DNA of 64,000 nucleotides from Acephala macrosclerotiorum (Eukaryota > Ascomycota > Leotiomycetes > Helotiales > Mollisiaceae): assembly GCA_014904845.1 (NCBI GenBank), contig MU119212.1:124001-188000 (forward strand), written 5' to 3'. Of the stretch, positions 35,779 through 48,527 are shown piece after piece. Position 1 is the first letter of the stretch. Each line of letters starts with the position of its first letter. The position numbers and the translations under genes were made by a program. The notes below the pieces were generated by a model. It searched no databases. It was not told where the DNA came from and saw only the letters and a program-made list of their open reading frames with translations.

Positions 35779-36851
35779 TCTGCGTTTGGACAATTGAATG
35801 TCTTCAACAGTGGCAATCTGAAAGAAACTTTTTGAGATTGCTGCAATACTGACTGAACCGTGCTTCACGTGTCCTGCCTAGCAACGATAGCCTTTCCATG
35901 TCTCCACAAAAATATAATCTCGCTAACAGAAAACATCGCGAAAAGCTTCAACAAGGACCAAGAGAGAAACTTCAGCACTTATGCTTTCTAGAAGCCAATA
36001 CTTGCAATGGACACATCACCCATTGATCAATATTGGCAGCGACTCGGGTACACCGAATGTCGTACCCAACAAACCAAACCTCCCCGATCTCTTGACATGG
36101 CCTTCGAGATCGGTCAAGAAGAACAATGGGTTCATCCCATCTGGCCTTATCGACATTGTCTAGATACTCGTTTATCGCCTCTCGTCTATCAAAAGGGGGG
36201 AGGTTGCGACAAGGGCAAGACATCAGCTCACCTCGTTATCGGTATCGGTCCACTGCCGGTAGTTGCATCGCTGGCCGCGTCCACCCACATCTTGCCCGTT
36301 GATTAATGATCAACTCCCGCTTTCCTTGGCGAGTCCCAGCACTTTGGGTCCTCGTCCTTGCCCCGCATCATGGAAGCAAAAGCGGCCCGATCTTCTCTCG
36401 ATAAGGTATCGACAGGGGAGCTTCAGTGGCGCAGCTTCTCTTGCGCGAGCATGGCCAAAGTCAAGATTTCAAGACTGGTACGCTACTCAGTGGTAGGAAG
36501 TCTATGATGCGCGAGTGCGCGTTCTCGCCCGACTTCGCGGTAAAGGGGACGTTCCAAGTGGATGCAAGACCCTTCGGCCATGCCATGCTTGAGTGGCTCC
36601 CTCCTTATCTTGCAATTCGTTGAGAAAGCTTGTCAGCGGTTATCAAAGGGCAACAAGGGCACAGGAACGCATGCTCCGTGTCCTCGGACGGCGGCCGGGA
36701 CTTTATGCATTAGTGAGTGTAGAGATATGTTAGTTTGGGTGAGGAAGGTGAGGCTCCTATTATGGTGGCTCCTTCCGTTTGGGTATCTAGATATGTTGGT
36801 GGTTGATTGAGAGAGCTCTTGGTCGTCACCAACATTGTCTTTGCTTCCGAT
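35779..36851. promoter_or_regulatory. Divergent promoter region, permease / NRPS-like gene
   Basis: About 1.07 kb between two outward-reading genes. An inverted CGG pair, CGGTCCACTGCCG, sits at 36246-36258 and several further CGG triplets near 36690. No gene recognised inside. Confidence 0.4.
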
Positions 36852-39800
36852 ATGGCCCCTATGTTGCTCGATCCTCCTCCAGAGGAGCTCATACACTCGA
36901 AGACTATACCTGCATGTTCAGATCCGTCTGTCTTACCATCAGAACATGCGTCAACTCGGACGAAAGAGCTTTGGTGGTTACATGGACATCCTCATTCGAA
37001 GCGGTATTCAGATCCAAAGCTTGTCAGTCTTGCGACTCTTGTTCGGCATGGTGGAGAAATGTACAGAGGGCAGAAGGGGTTCCTTTATCCAACATCCGCA
37101 GAAGCAGATTGTTCTTACAAGGCGATGACCTGGGACGAATTTGACCAAGCTACGGATAGCATAGCTTTGGCATATGCTCGGGAGCTAAAGACGGAACTGG
37201 AAGAAGCGAACGCGAATCAAAATCAACCGACAATCGCATTACTTGGCAGAGGAATCACATTGGAATACTATTGTACGCAACTAGCTCTCCAGAAGCTAGG
37301 TGTCCGGGTACTTCTTCTTGCAGAATCCAATGCCTTGGATGCGCTTCACCATCTTCTGGAGTCCTGCCAAGCGCTGGCCGTCGTTACGGATTCGAGGAAC
37401 TCTAGCGCGGATACAAATGGCATCAGAAAGCTCGATATGGTTGAAATCTTGCCCACAGGAACCGACACGGACTGGAGAGAGGTGGATCTTTTGAAGTTTC
37501 AAGACTTCAATGATATGTGGGAGAGGCATTCATTCATCATTCACTCTTCCGGCTCGACTGGCATGCCGAAGCCCATTATTCATACAAACAGGAGTATGAT
37601 GCTCATTGCGAGAATGTATAGATTGTTTCAAGAGTTTGATGTTGAGAACTGGTTTCTCCTGTTTCCATTGTGAGCAGAGCCTTACCCATATGCGACTTTT
37701 CTGACAGAGTAGATACCACATTGCGGGCATTTCCGTTGCGCTTTCGAATCTTCCTAATGGCCAAATACTATCCTTTCCGCCACTTTCATGGCCTCCTTCT
37801 TCGTCTGCTATCTTTTCAGCATGGAATACGCTTTCATCGATGGGACACCCAGTGGACACTGTTCATTGTGCGCCTACAATGATTGAGAACATGTACGAAT
37901 ATATTCAAGATCATGGCGGCGACTTCACCCCTCTTTCCTCGTTGAAATTACTGCAGCCAGGAGGAGCAGCACTGTCCAACAGCGTTGTCAAGGCGCTGGT
38001 ATCAAATGGTGTCAATGTCAAGACTACCTATGGAAGTACCGAGATTGGACCTCCTTTTCGCACGATACCACATACGCGAGACAATCCGAGGTGCTATACG
38101 TTCCGGAATTTATATCCTGACAGCAAGTTCTTGAAGATGGAAGCGGTGGGAGAGGGGTTATATGAGTGCGTTGTATACAAGGGCTTTGAGCTGGCAGCCG
38201 AGCTTTGGGAAGGGAAACCCGATGATGAGCCATATCGGACCAATGATCTTTTCATTCAAGATCCTCCAGGTAGTGGGTTCTTTGTTCTTCAGGGGAGGAA
38301 GGATGATATTCTTGGTAAGTCTGCCTCTCAGATAGCTCAAATTGCTAACAATACCAGTTCACTCGAATGGTGAGAACACTACGGCTGGGCCGCTTCAACT
38401 CGACATTCAATCCTCTTCGAAACTCATCCATAAAGCTGTCGCTCTAGGGCATTCGAGACCTTGTGTTGGGCTCCTCTTGGAGCTACATCCAGAGCACCAT
38501 TCGTCTGATGTTCACGACCAAGTCTGGAATGCTGTCCAGGCAGTCAATGACCGCTACCCGAAGCACTCTCAAATCATGCGCTCCATGATCTGTATCCTAC
38601 CTGTAGGGTGCGCTTTACCAGTCACGCCGAAAGGCAACGTGAAGCGTAAAGAAGTAGAACGCATCTACGCTGCTGAGATCGAAAGAATGTACTCCGACGA
38701 CATCTGCCCTCCTCTCACAAACGGATCAAGTCAACCACTATCTGAATTCCTCCGCAATCTTCTAGGATCGCTCTCCAACGTTCCACCAGCAGACATAAGC
38801 GACTACACATCCTTCTATGACCTCGGGATTGACTCTCGCCGCGCTCTTTCGCTTCGAACCTCACTTTCATCCCATCTCTCTCGCCCCGTCTCCTTGAGTA
38901 CAATTTTCGAGAATCCATCAATCACTAAGCTCATTGCTGCTCTCACTCCTCCCACTACTAATGGTCACACAAATGGTGTGGCAGAAACCAAGCCCACGAC
39001 CACAGAACTCACAAACCAGATCCTCGCTCGTCTAACGAAGGAGTTCTCTTCCTGGCCACCACGTCCCACAAAGACCTACCTTCCCCCCTCACAAGAAGTC
39101 ATCCTCCTAACCGGTGCATCCGGCTCCCTCGGCACCTCCCTCCTCGAAACCCTCTCTTCCTCCCCACGCGTATTAAAAATCTACGCCATGGTCCGAGGTC
39201 CCTCCAACGTATCTAAACTCCGCTCTTCTCTCGACAAACGAGGACTAGGGACATCGATGCTTGATAACGGGAAGGTAGAGGTGTTGAATTTCAGTATGCA
39301 GGATCCGTTGTTGGGGTTGGACATTGAGGAGTATGCGAGGTTGGCGGGAGAAGTGACGGTTGTGGTGCAGAATGCTTGGAAGATGGATTTTAATTTGAGG
39401 GTGGGGGAGTTTGAGGGGGATTGTTTGAGGAGTGAGTTTATCCTTAGAGAGAAGTGAGGAGATAGAAGCTAATCAAGAGGATAGATACGATGTCGTTGCT
39501 TCGCTTTGCGCATGCTGGCCGGCCGAAGACGTTTGCTTTCATGTCCAGCATCTCAACTTGTATGGGTCCGTCTTCAGCTTCTTCTGTCCCAGAAAAAGCT
39601 ATTGGTGCAGATCCAACTATTGCGCTCTCGACTGGGTATGCGCAGTCGAAGTTCATTAGTGAGTTTCCCTCTCCTCCCCCCTCTCCGTTCCTAACGCAAC
39701 CAGTCGAGCGCCTAACTCAAACCGCCTCCGCCCTCCCTTCCATACAAATCCCCATCAAGCTCCTCCGCGTAGGCCAACTCTGTGGCCACACAAAGACTGG

Positions 39801-40326
39801 ATACTGGAATGTAGATGAGATGTGGCCCATTATGTTCGCTTCCTCTGCTCATCTATCTGTGTCTGCCATTCCAGAATTCAAGGGGAGGATGGTAGATTGG
39901 GTGCCTGTTGATGTTGCTGCTAAGACTGTTAGTGATATCTTGCTTTCTGGGGATGGAGAAGGGTATAAGGTGCACAACATTGTCAATCCATGCTCGGTGC
40001 CTTGGGAAGGCTTGGTTGAGATGCTGCAGGGATCGAAATTGGTGGCGGAGGGTGGGAAGAAGATGGAGCTCATATCTATGAAAGAATGGGTTCGACGCCT
40101 TGCTGCCCTTGCTGAAAGTGGCGCTTCTCTGGATGAGATTCCAGGCTTGAGATTGCTTCAGTTCTTTGAGAACATGGCTCTCGAGGAGGAAAAAGAAAAG
40201 AGTAAAATATTTGAGACTGCGAAGACTAGAAAGATTTCCGAGAACTTGAGAGAGTGTGGGGGATTCAATCAAGGATGGGTAAATGGGAATGTCAAGTCTT
40301 GGAAGGAGATTGGGTTCTTGCCTTAG
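36852..40326 (+). CDS. NRPS-like adenylation-carrier-reductase enzyme (A-T-R)
   Basis: Five exons (36852..37669, 37713..38314, 38358..39431, 39485..39658, 39704..40326) give 1096 residues. Adenylation domain, about 20-560: HSSGSTGMPKPIIHTNRS (A3), TYGSTEIGPP (A5), YRTNDLF, GRKDDIL (A8). Carrier domain, about 620-690: FYDLGIDSRRAL with the Ser that takes phosphopantetheine. Reductase domain, about 730-1096: LLTGASGSLGTSLLE for NADPH, FMSSIS, and STGYAQSKF with the Tyr and Lys of the short-chain-dehydrogenase type. Such enzymes activate a carboxylic acid and release it as aldehyde or alcohol; there is no condensation domain. Substrate unknown. All four junctions keep phase. It is divergent from the permease, so it may belong to the same cluster or simply adjoin it. 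Confidence 0.9.
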
Positions 40327-42255
40327 TTTTTACCCCCCATCAATGCACCTTGCTGTAGTCGAATACAAGTTCTATGTTTTGCACTTCCCAAAGCCTATAA
40401 GGCTTCTGAATAAGTAGAACAATTAAGTGAGGATTTTAAAGCGTCCACTTTCAGAGAAGAGTCCAAGAAAATTGGGAAGTACCTCCTTTAGCGAGGCGCT
40501 AGCAACTACAAAACGACCCCTCCTCTGCCTAAGACTAATAAGCGACAACTAATAACTTCAGATGTACTCCTCAGTAGACCGACTGTTCATCTCAACCCCT
40601 CTACTAGTGGTGGGCAGCAGCTGGCTATGATCGTGGGGTGGAGGCCGACAGATGTGAAGGTCAAGGAGGAAGGGGGGCGTTTGATGACTGGTTGGAGAGG
40701 TTTTAGTGGGCTGGGATAGTTGGTTGTTGGCTTGAGGGTCGTGGTCAACTTTTCAGACGTCGGTCAGTTATCGGATGAGAGGGGTTGGAGATGTTAGAGG
40801 TGAATAGGGCAATGTTTATATGTTAGATGAGTGATTTTGAAGGAGAAGTTGAGGATGAATGTTCATGGTAATAGAGGAATGCTAGAAGGACAGGAAGATT
40901 GAGTCAAATCTGAAGATGAGGTCTCAAGGATAAGAATGAAAACTAATTTGAAAAGAAATAAATGCGGAAAGGATGGATAAACAAGGCCATTCGACCGAAG
41001 CGCAACGAACAAGCGAATATTGTCGTAGCTTTCTTCCATTCATTAGAATCCGATCCTCAAATTTCCGAGTTCAAAAACTTGCTGTGAAGGTTTAGCTCAC
41101 CTTGTCAAACACAATTTACATAACAAAGTAATGCAATTGCAGCCGAGGCTGTGAAGGATTCCAAGTGCTAGTGGAGAACTCTGCTGATTTACTGCCATGA
41201 TCCTGGAAGAGCAGATATTGCCCGTATCTCGCATGTAGAAAAGTCTCGACTAGGTGGAGGGGATGAGGAGCGCAATAGAGTAGCAAATTATATTTATAGA
41301 GAATAAGATACGGAGAGCGGGTAGCTTGGGATATGCACGTGATTCTAGCCACAAATCACATCAAGGCTTGGAAGTCATCTCCTCGGGAGCAAATAACATA
41401 GCGAAACGAATTGTTTATGCTTCTCAAAACCCCAGCAAACTATTAAACAATTCTGCAAGATTTTTCTAGCAATTTCTCTCACTTAAAGATCGGACTTTCC
41501 AATGCTATTGAAGCACCAAGTGAAATGTAGATTATCAACCATTCCTGCAATGAATACACAAGCAGCCACGTCGAGAAACTTCTCAACTGGCATTCTAGTA
41601 TCTGGTATCCGTAAAGGACAATCGAGTACCTTCAACTCTTGTGACCGACTTTACACACTAATGAAGCTGGTCAGGTAGTCTGATACCTTAGACAGAATCC
41701 CCAACCTGGCTAAAGATCGAAAGGAAATGGGACTTTCTCATCGCCAAAAGTTGCAATTGTAGCATAGAGGTCCTTGAGAATGCCATGGATGTCGTCGAGA
41801 ATGTGTAGGAGAGAACAGCGCTCCTGATTTATAGAAATGGGTTGGACGTTGAGACTGGTGAACTTTCTGCCTGGATATTCAGGCTGTAAGGTAATACTGG
41901 ATGATTCCCTCGACTCCATGCAGAACGATGCGATGTGATAATTTTATCCCTGACTCGCATCGAAACAACTTCTTTCTTTTTCCACGAGATGAAAGTCGTG
42001 AGACAATCTGTTTTATCAGGATGCGGTGATCCGATTTTCATTTATTTTTCCAGCCACTGGGTGATGTGCTGTGCCGTGGCCGTGCGTGCGTTGATCCTTC
42101 GGCATGCAGATAATTTCCCGGTACCTGCAGGTCTGGAAACGGTGGCTGACTGTATTTGTGCGCTTGCAGAGATGCACGTGGTGAGATTGTATTCTTGTGG
42201 TCGTTATTTTTGAAGAGTGTTCGATGTTTAGAGATGACGACTGTTCGATTAGAGA

Positions 42256-42278
42256 GGATGTGGATGTGGATGTGGATG
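42256..42278. repeat. GGATGT hexamer run
   Basis: About four perfect tandem GGATGT units. Simple repeat. Confidence 0.8.
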
Positions 42279-43445
42279 ACGCTGAGTGACAACATGCCGT
42301 GAAGATGTCGGTGTCCAAGTTGGGGACCGAAGGATTGATAGAGTTTGATCTCAGGACAAACACCGAGAGAGTTCTCAATTTCTACGAGCAAGTCGCGCGA
42401 CATAGGAGCATCGAAATCGAAATTCGTATCAGAGATTGGGCTTTTGGCAATGTCCTAGCCTCAATTCTAGTCTTGAGTTGCGAAAACGGCGATGCTGGTC
42501 AAGCTTGAGTCGGATATTCCTTCCAGCGAAGCAAAAATTGTTCCTAGGAGCCTCTACCCACCTCCAATCTGGCTGTGAGATGCTTAGCGGTATGTAGGTA
42601 CGATAGCACGAGGAAGTGGATGTTTCTGTAGGTGGTGTGGAGAACAATTTGCACCTTGGTATTCCTATTTGTTTTTGATCATTCTCGCGCTTTCGACTCC
42701 AGGCTGAATATCGGATTACTCGTCCAGCAAATCAACGAACTGCCTCAAACCCGCTCACGTTGATGACTGCGTAGGTGCAGAGATAGAATGCAGTAATTGA
42801 GTGATGCTGCAATGCTACGTCGGTACGTAAGAAGGAGTCGTGATGGTGGTGTGGAGAAGATGTAGATGTTCTTTCCCTTCTAGAACACAGGTCCAACTTA
42901 TTGATTCACGCCAATCAGAAATCTAATCAAGCGGAAATGTAAATAAACAGGAACAAGCAACAGAAATCCAAGAAACACCAGACGGAAAGATCCTAACCGC
43001 TGACAGCAGAAAACTCGACGGACCGATACGAGATGACTTCCGCACAGCAAAAATTCCAGACCTCACACCACAGGAACAAATCTATCAGCACGCAGAACAC
43101 CAGAATCCTACCAACCAAAACTCTAGAAAACCATCAAAAAGCAACAAAACAGAAAATTCTGAAGGTGGTGTGGAACCCTCGTCTCAACCATCTCTCCCGT
43201 TTGACCATGAATGGCTCCCAAAGCGAAGAACTCTGCGTTTCCATTCAGCGCGCGAGTAAAAATCGAGGTTTCCGTTTCAACCACTGCACGCACATGCTGC
43301 TGCACGGGCTAAAAATTACACAAACGCAGAAGCTCTGCCGGTCGGCTAGAGAGTATTTCGAGGTCATGTACCTGCAGTGTCACTTTCGTACCTGCTTTTG
43401 GGGGCGTCGGTTCTGCGAATAGAATGCTGACGTTGTTGGTGTTGG

Positions 43446-43488
43446 TGTCCGTGTTGGTGATGGTGTCCGTGTTGGTGATGGTGTTGCG
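43446..43488. repeat. 18-bp tandem repeat (GTGTCCGTGTTGGTGATG)
   Basis: Just over two copies of the 18-bp unit, flanked by GTTGGT-rich DNA. Antisense open frames give Asn-Thr-Asp repeats, which I take as a by-product. Confidence 0.8.
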
Positions 43489-44616
43489 AGGCTTTCTTCG
43501 GGCTTGAGAAAGTCTAAGAGGCGTTCCGAGGCTGTTATCGATAGAGAGGGAGTGAGGGAGGGTATCGATAACGAATAGGGGAATCACATGTTACCTTCCC
43601 CTTTTGGACGAAGTAAGGGAGAAGAAAGGCAAGAACAGATTCGGCATCGTGGTTTCTCTGTCGTGGCCAGACTTCTTCTCAATGACAACTCCCAACGCCC
43701 AACGAAAGAGAAAGCGACTCGCCTTGCATCTCAAGTCAGAATCTGCCTTGATTTGGTCTCTGCTTGCGTACTTTTTTTCGTCTTTTCCTCCGTGGACCTG
43801 CATCTGCAAGCTGAGAAAGCTGAATCATCCTGGGAGGGCCACCTAATCCTCAATCTGCACGGCACCTGGTCTGGACTCCGGGGTTCATCTAATCCATCTT
43901 TCGAAACAAGCCAACTGAACACCGCCCCAATCATGACCGCACGATTCCGCCCCCGCCAGCGGCTCCACTGAGCGATGCGCGCCTCTGGGATCACTAGTCA
44001 GGAACGGACACCACAGAGGCAAGGGCGCGTTTCAAGCAGCGGAGGAATCACGAATAGGATGAACTGCTTTTTACGCGTAAGATCCACCAGCAAAGAACGA
44101 AATTGCCAAGGCGACGTATGCAGATGTTCTTCGCCCCTCCAAGATCCGTGCCATCGCTTGCGAAGTACGATCCACCCGAAACAACGACTGCTTGACCAAA
44201 TGCGGTGCTAGTCCCCGGTCCTCCCCTTGCAATGAAGGGCTCGATCAGGTTGGCATTGGGCTGATACGGAATGGCCCTGCCGGCGCCAGCTCAGAATCGG
44301 CTTGCCATTGCGAGATGAGGAGATCCTATAGATATCCTCACGTCTGCCCTTTTCAGACTCTTCTTGCTCTTGCTCTCCACCCAACTTTTTGAGTTACTTT
44401 CATTCTTTTACCGGTCGCACTTGAAGTTGCGCACCCCTTACTATTGTACTACAGTACAGCAGTCATTCATTCTTGTCGATAGCCTACCCATTGTTGATAG
44501 ACTCAACTGCCATTCATCTCGCATTCACGCAACAATACCAACACAGTCACAATACGAACCCCGATCTACAAAACACCAACTTTGAATTCTAGACTTTAGA
44601 ACTTAACAACCTCAAA

Positions 44617-45852
44617 ATGCGTTACTCCAACTTCGCCATCTTGGCTTCCTCTTTGCTGGTCAAAGAAGTTTTTGCTGCCCCCGTTCAAGAGCGAGCCGTC
44701 TATCTCGATACCGACACTGTCATGATCACCGAGGAGGTTATCGTGACTGAGATGCCCGATGGATCTTACCAAACCGGTGTCCCAGTCGTTGTCGGAACTG
44801 GAACCATTGATGGAACTCCAGTTCTCTTCACCGGAGCCGCTTCCGCTAAGCCTTCAGCAACTTCTACCAAGGCCGCTCCAGCAACTACTTCTTCCGCTTC
44901 TGCATCTTCCTCTTCGCTCTCAAGCCAAGCTGTCTTCATCCAGCAAACTCCTGCAACCAACACCCATATTGCTTCAAGCAGCGCAGCTCCCAAGCCTTCA
45001 ACGACCTCCCCCATCGTCGAAGCAGTAAAATACACCTCCGTTGCTCCAGTAGTAACACCCACCACCCTCTCCACCAAGGCCTCTACTACCCCAGTCGCCG
45101 CCTCAACTACGACCTCCGCCGCAACAGTCGCTACTTCCACAACCTCATCTTCAAGCAAGAAGCGTGGATTGGCATTCAATGACGCGTCCATCCTCTCAAA
45201 CTTCGTCTCCTCATCCTCTCAAGTATCATGGGCCTACAACTGGGGTTCCACCACCTCCACCTTGCCCACCGGTCTTGAATTCATCCCTATGCTCTGGGGT
45301 CTCGGATCTGACGACACCACTACCTGGTCCACTGTTGCCACGGCGGCTATTGCTTCTGGTTGCACTGCTCTTTTGGGATATAACGAGCCTGATTATAGCG
45401 GACAATCAAACATCGGATATGCTGATGCTGCGAAGGGATGGGCAGAATACATGGAGCCATTCGCCGGCAAAGCTACTCTCGTTTCTCCCGCAGTCACCAA
45501 CGGAGCATCTCCCATGGGTTTGACCTGGTTGGAGAACTTCATCTCCGCCTGCACTTCTTGCACCATTAATGCAGTCGCTATCCACTGGTACAATGGAGGA
45601 GATGCTGCTGCATTCCAAACGTATGTTCAGGAGGCGTACACTGCGGGTGGAAATCGCCCTCTTTGGATTACGGAGTTCCAGGCTTCTGGTACGACGGATG
45701 AGCAGAACTCTTTCCTTGAGGAGGTCATCCCCTTCTTGGACTCATCAGACATGGTCGCCAAATACGCCTACTTCATGGCTTCTGACGGCATTCTTCTCAG
45801 CTCAGGTACTACTTTGAGCACGCTTGGAGAGACCTTTGCCACATACGTGTAA
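44617..45852 (+). CDS. Secreted GH128 endo-beta-1,3-glucanase
   Basis: A single exon of 411 residues. Signal peptide at residues 1-20 (ending VFAAP). A Ser/Thr/Ala/Pro-rich stalk runs from about 70 to 185. The catalytic domain begins KKRGLAFND and spans residues 185-411: VSWAYNWGS, FIPMLWG, LLGYNEPDYSGQS (acid/base Glu in NEPD), AIHWY and LWITEFQASG (nucleophile Glu in TEF). These are the marks of glycoside hydrolase family 128, which cuts beta-1,3-glucan; in fungi it is found in or on the cell wall. No GPI signal is clear at the C-terminus, so the stalk may anchor or space the enzyme in the wall. Complete and without lesions. Confidence 0.92.
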   Translation: MRYSNFAILASSLLVKEVFAAPVQERAVYLDTDTVMITEEVIVTEMPDGSYQTGVPVVVGTGTIDGTPVLFTGAASAKPSATSTKAAPATTSSASASSSSLSSQAVFIQQTPATNTHIASSSAAPKPSTTSPIVEAVKYTSVAPVVTPTTLSTKASTTPVAASTTTSAATVATSTTSSSSKKRGLAFNDASILSNFVSSSSQVSWAYNWGSTTSTLPTGLEFIPMLWGLGSDDTTTWSTVATAAIASGCTALLGYNEPDYSGQSNIGYADAAKGWAEYMEPFAGKATLVSPAVTNGASPMGLTWLENFISACTSCTINAVAIHWYNGGDAAAFQTYVQEAYTAGGNRPLWITEFQASGTTDEQNSFLEEVIPFLDSSDMVAKYAYFMASDGILLSSGTTLSTLGETFATYV

Positions 45853-46739
45853 AGGGTAAAGGAAAGGGGGAGAGCGAAGGAAAGACGAATTCACGATACT
45901 CGTTATATGCCTGCAATGCCAATTTTTCGCAACGCAAAGCAAAACAAAAGGGTTATGTTCACTGTACATATTTTTCAAACAAAACGATAGGGGGCGAAAC
46001 ATGGATTTGGAAATGGTAGATGGGATACTGGTGTTTGGCCATGATCTTGGATCATGTTGAGTCAGGATAGAAATTTGATGATATCCTTGACAACCAAACT
46101 TATTCTATTTTCAACTTTTGGTGCTTTAAATATTTTTCGTGATTGTAATTCCCTGCTCTCAGTTCTTGTGGTTGACACCAAGCAACACTTATCCATCTTG
46201 AAACACCCACCTCCCTCGCGTCTTCACCGACTCGCTCACAACCAACCAAATCTTCTCACCATCGTGAATCGAAACAGCCGGTCCTCTTAGGCCTTGACTT
46301 GTTCTTTGATATCTTTTCTGTTGCACATCGCAAGAATGAGCCACTTGCTTCATTTCGCTTCTTGTCCCTTCCCTTCTCTCTGCCACCTTCCTTGCCTCAA
46401 CGCCTCATGATGAGGACCGAGATTTGGGAGGGGAAGATTGCGTGTCGGAAACGGAGAGGCGAAGTAAGGGCACGTGTCTGAGACATCTGAATCTCGGGGT
46501 GGCGAAGACCCCTGGGCCTGGAATTTTCAGGGTTCTGGAAGGAAGATTTCCGGGCGGGATGGACCGAGATTTGGCATGACAGCTGGAAACGTAGAGGTGA
46601 TTTCCGGGTTGATAGGACGTTTGTTTGCCGTGGGCCGTGGCTGACGATTCACTCAGCTTGCTCTCGGAAGCATTCCGGTTTGAAGGACAGAAGGAGGGTT
46701 TATTTGCAGGAGAGTAGCTTATTATTCCCGAGGTTGACG

Positions 46740-48290
46740 CTTGCCACGGTCGAACGACTCAGGTTGGCTCGAAATCTGGGTCCATTTTGATTCGAACCTG
46801 GACCTTATCTCACGATATAAGACCGCTAGAAGGCAAGTTCACACCGGGCCATGAAGTTTCAGTATCTACGAGTCCTGCTGTGAGAAAAAGAGTTCTTGTT
46901 GCGTGTCTACGTTTTTAGTGAAGCAGACGGACTGTCTGACAAGCTCGATATTTGCCACAATCGACTCGTGGCAGCTTCTTTAGCTCCTAACAAACCAGCG
47001 ATATAAGGCTCGATTTCAGAATCCAGAGCCTGAACAGATTGTTCCTATCTAAAGTTTAGACGAAGACGTGTTTGTTGCGTGTCTTAATTTTTAGTGAGGA
47101 CGCTGGTGAGGACGTTGTGGAGTCATGTCCCTTGAAGCTTTGTTGGCATATTGAGTCCGGTATGTTTGGTTGGGAGCAGCTAAAAGGCGACCACTTTGAG
47201 CTTCGGCCATTGCCATTGGGACGGAGAAGACTCTTGTTGCAAGTCGTATCTTTTAGTGAAAAGGTGGTGAGGAATTTCGGCAGGGTGAATCTTGTGCGGT
47301 GTCTCGGTTCGGATGGTGCTTGAGCTACCCGACTCATGGGCACCACAAGATATAAAACGGCTAACGACGCTGGATCGCAAGGCCGCAGAGGAGTGGGCAC
47401 AAGCTTGGTTTAATCCCTTGTTTTTTCTTGATTTTGTTGCTCGTCTCAATTTTAGTGATTCGCTGGCGTTGCGCTTGAATATGCTAGATAAAGCCGGACG
47501 AGGATCTCGGCGTCGAACGTTATGCGGGCCAGCACCCTTCCCCAGAATGGCTCCGGATCATGCTCTTTTGGATTTAAACTTCCCACGCTCCCTATTTAGG
47601 AACATTTGAGAGCCTTTGTCGTCCATCGCACTTTTTAGTGAGGAAACTGGTGCGTCCTGGGTAGACAGCTGGCGGGAGAATAAATGCTAGGACACACTAA
47701 TGCTGGCATCAAGCTACATTGTCAAACCTCGCTAATATGACAGCACACCAAACCGCAACCAGAGCTCTATTAATCTTTCCTACCCCACGGCTTGGGATTA
47801 TTTCGTTGCAATTCGCACTTTTAGTTCGTCGATAGTGGGGAAACTAGCTGAGGATAAGTACCGATCCAGCCTTGCGGCACGCAGGTATCGTAAGATGTCT
47901 TCTCAGCTCTCACTCCCCAAAGTTCAATCTAGACCATGAACTGTACTTGCGATCTTTCTTGTTGCTCTTCGCAGATTTTAGTCAAATTGATGCACTAATT
48001 GTATTTGCTGGAAGTGCTGATGGTGAGACTTGCTGCTGCATCTGCGGCCGATGAATTCGTGGTGAGGGGCCGGATGCATTTCTCATATCTAATTTGGATG
48101 GAATCTGAGGAAGCGAGAGGGACATGAGGGATTGATATTGCAGTAGTTCTGCCCATTACCCTCTCTCGAGCCTCCCTCACTCAATCAGGAGATCGTTTTT
48201 TGGCTACTTTCGACTTTGCATCGATTCAACTGGTCAAGTTGACAAGAACGGAAGAATTTCTGTCGCACATCGCAACTTTTAGTGGACGTA
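46740..48290. repeat. Array of diverged ~175-bp repeats
   Basis: Eight copies of a core, roughly TTGTTGC then 8-12 bases then TTTTAGTGA, begin near 46896, 47072, 47234, 47434, 47615, 47803, 47959 and 48260. Steps are 176, 162, 200, 181, 188, 156 and 301 bp, the last perhaps two units. Outside the core the units share only patches such as GATATAAG and short hairpins (GGTCCA...TGGACC; GGCTC...GAGCC). No open frame is shared. Old satellite-like or element-derived array; function unknown. Confidence 0.6.
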
Positions 48291-48389
48291 CTAGCATGTC
48301 TGACTTTCATTTTATCCTCTGGCTAAAGTGAGGCTGATGTGATCTGTGAAGGTGGCGGTTCTTGAGAAGGATGGTATTGCAGTAGCTCC
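48136..48389. repeat. Paired TATTGCAGTAG segments
   Basis: GATATTGCAGTAGTTCTGC at 48136 and GGTATTGCAGTAGCTCCGC at 48373 are near-identical, 237 bp apart. They look like part of the same repetitive region. Confidence 0.6.
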
Positions 48390-48455
48390 GCATTTAGAGT
48401 TTGGCATGTCAGCGGGAACGGGTCTTGGCACTTGGTAGAAGGAACCACAGAATTT

Positions 48456-48527
48456 GGAACATTCTCGTTGCCGGAAGTTTAAGTTTGGTTTGGGACATTC
48501 TCATTGCCGGAAGTTTAAGTTTGGTGT
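48456..48527. repeat. 36-bp direct repeat x2
   Basis: Two head-to-tail copies of 36 bp (48456-48491 and 48492-48527), containing CATTCTCGTTGCCGGAAG and CATTCTCATTGCCGGAAG, differ at only a few bases, so the duplication is recent compared with the 175-bp array beside it. Confidence 0.85.

Larger units (their letters stand above)
40327..44616. other. Long stretch without an assignable gene
   Basis: 4.3 kb with only short, unlinked open frames. Low-complexity pieces include GGATGT repeats (42256-42278) and an 18-bp direct repeat (43446-43488). The last few hundred bases are the CT- and CA-rich leader of the GH128 gene. Confidence 0.45.

Noticed and set aside
28347..40326. Hydantoinase or allantoinase gene completing the pathway
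   Set aside because: No amidohydrolase-type metal-binding motif (such as HxH near an N-terminus) is seen in any frame of this region.
41700..43420. Several 60-130 codon frames on both strands
   Set aside because: Low-complexity His/Thr/Ser composition and no links between them.
44766..45191. 141-codon antisense frame under the GH128 gene
   Set aside because: It mirrors the Ser/Thr-rich stalk (Val/Glu/Ala repeats) and has no independent support.
46780..46860. tRNA-like B-box (GGTTCGAATC on the minus strand)
   Set aside because: No acceptor stem, D arm or anticodon arm can be formed around it; it is part of a hairpin within the repeat array.
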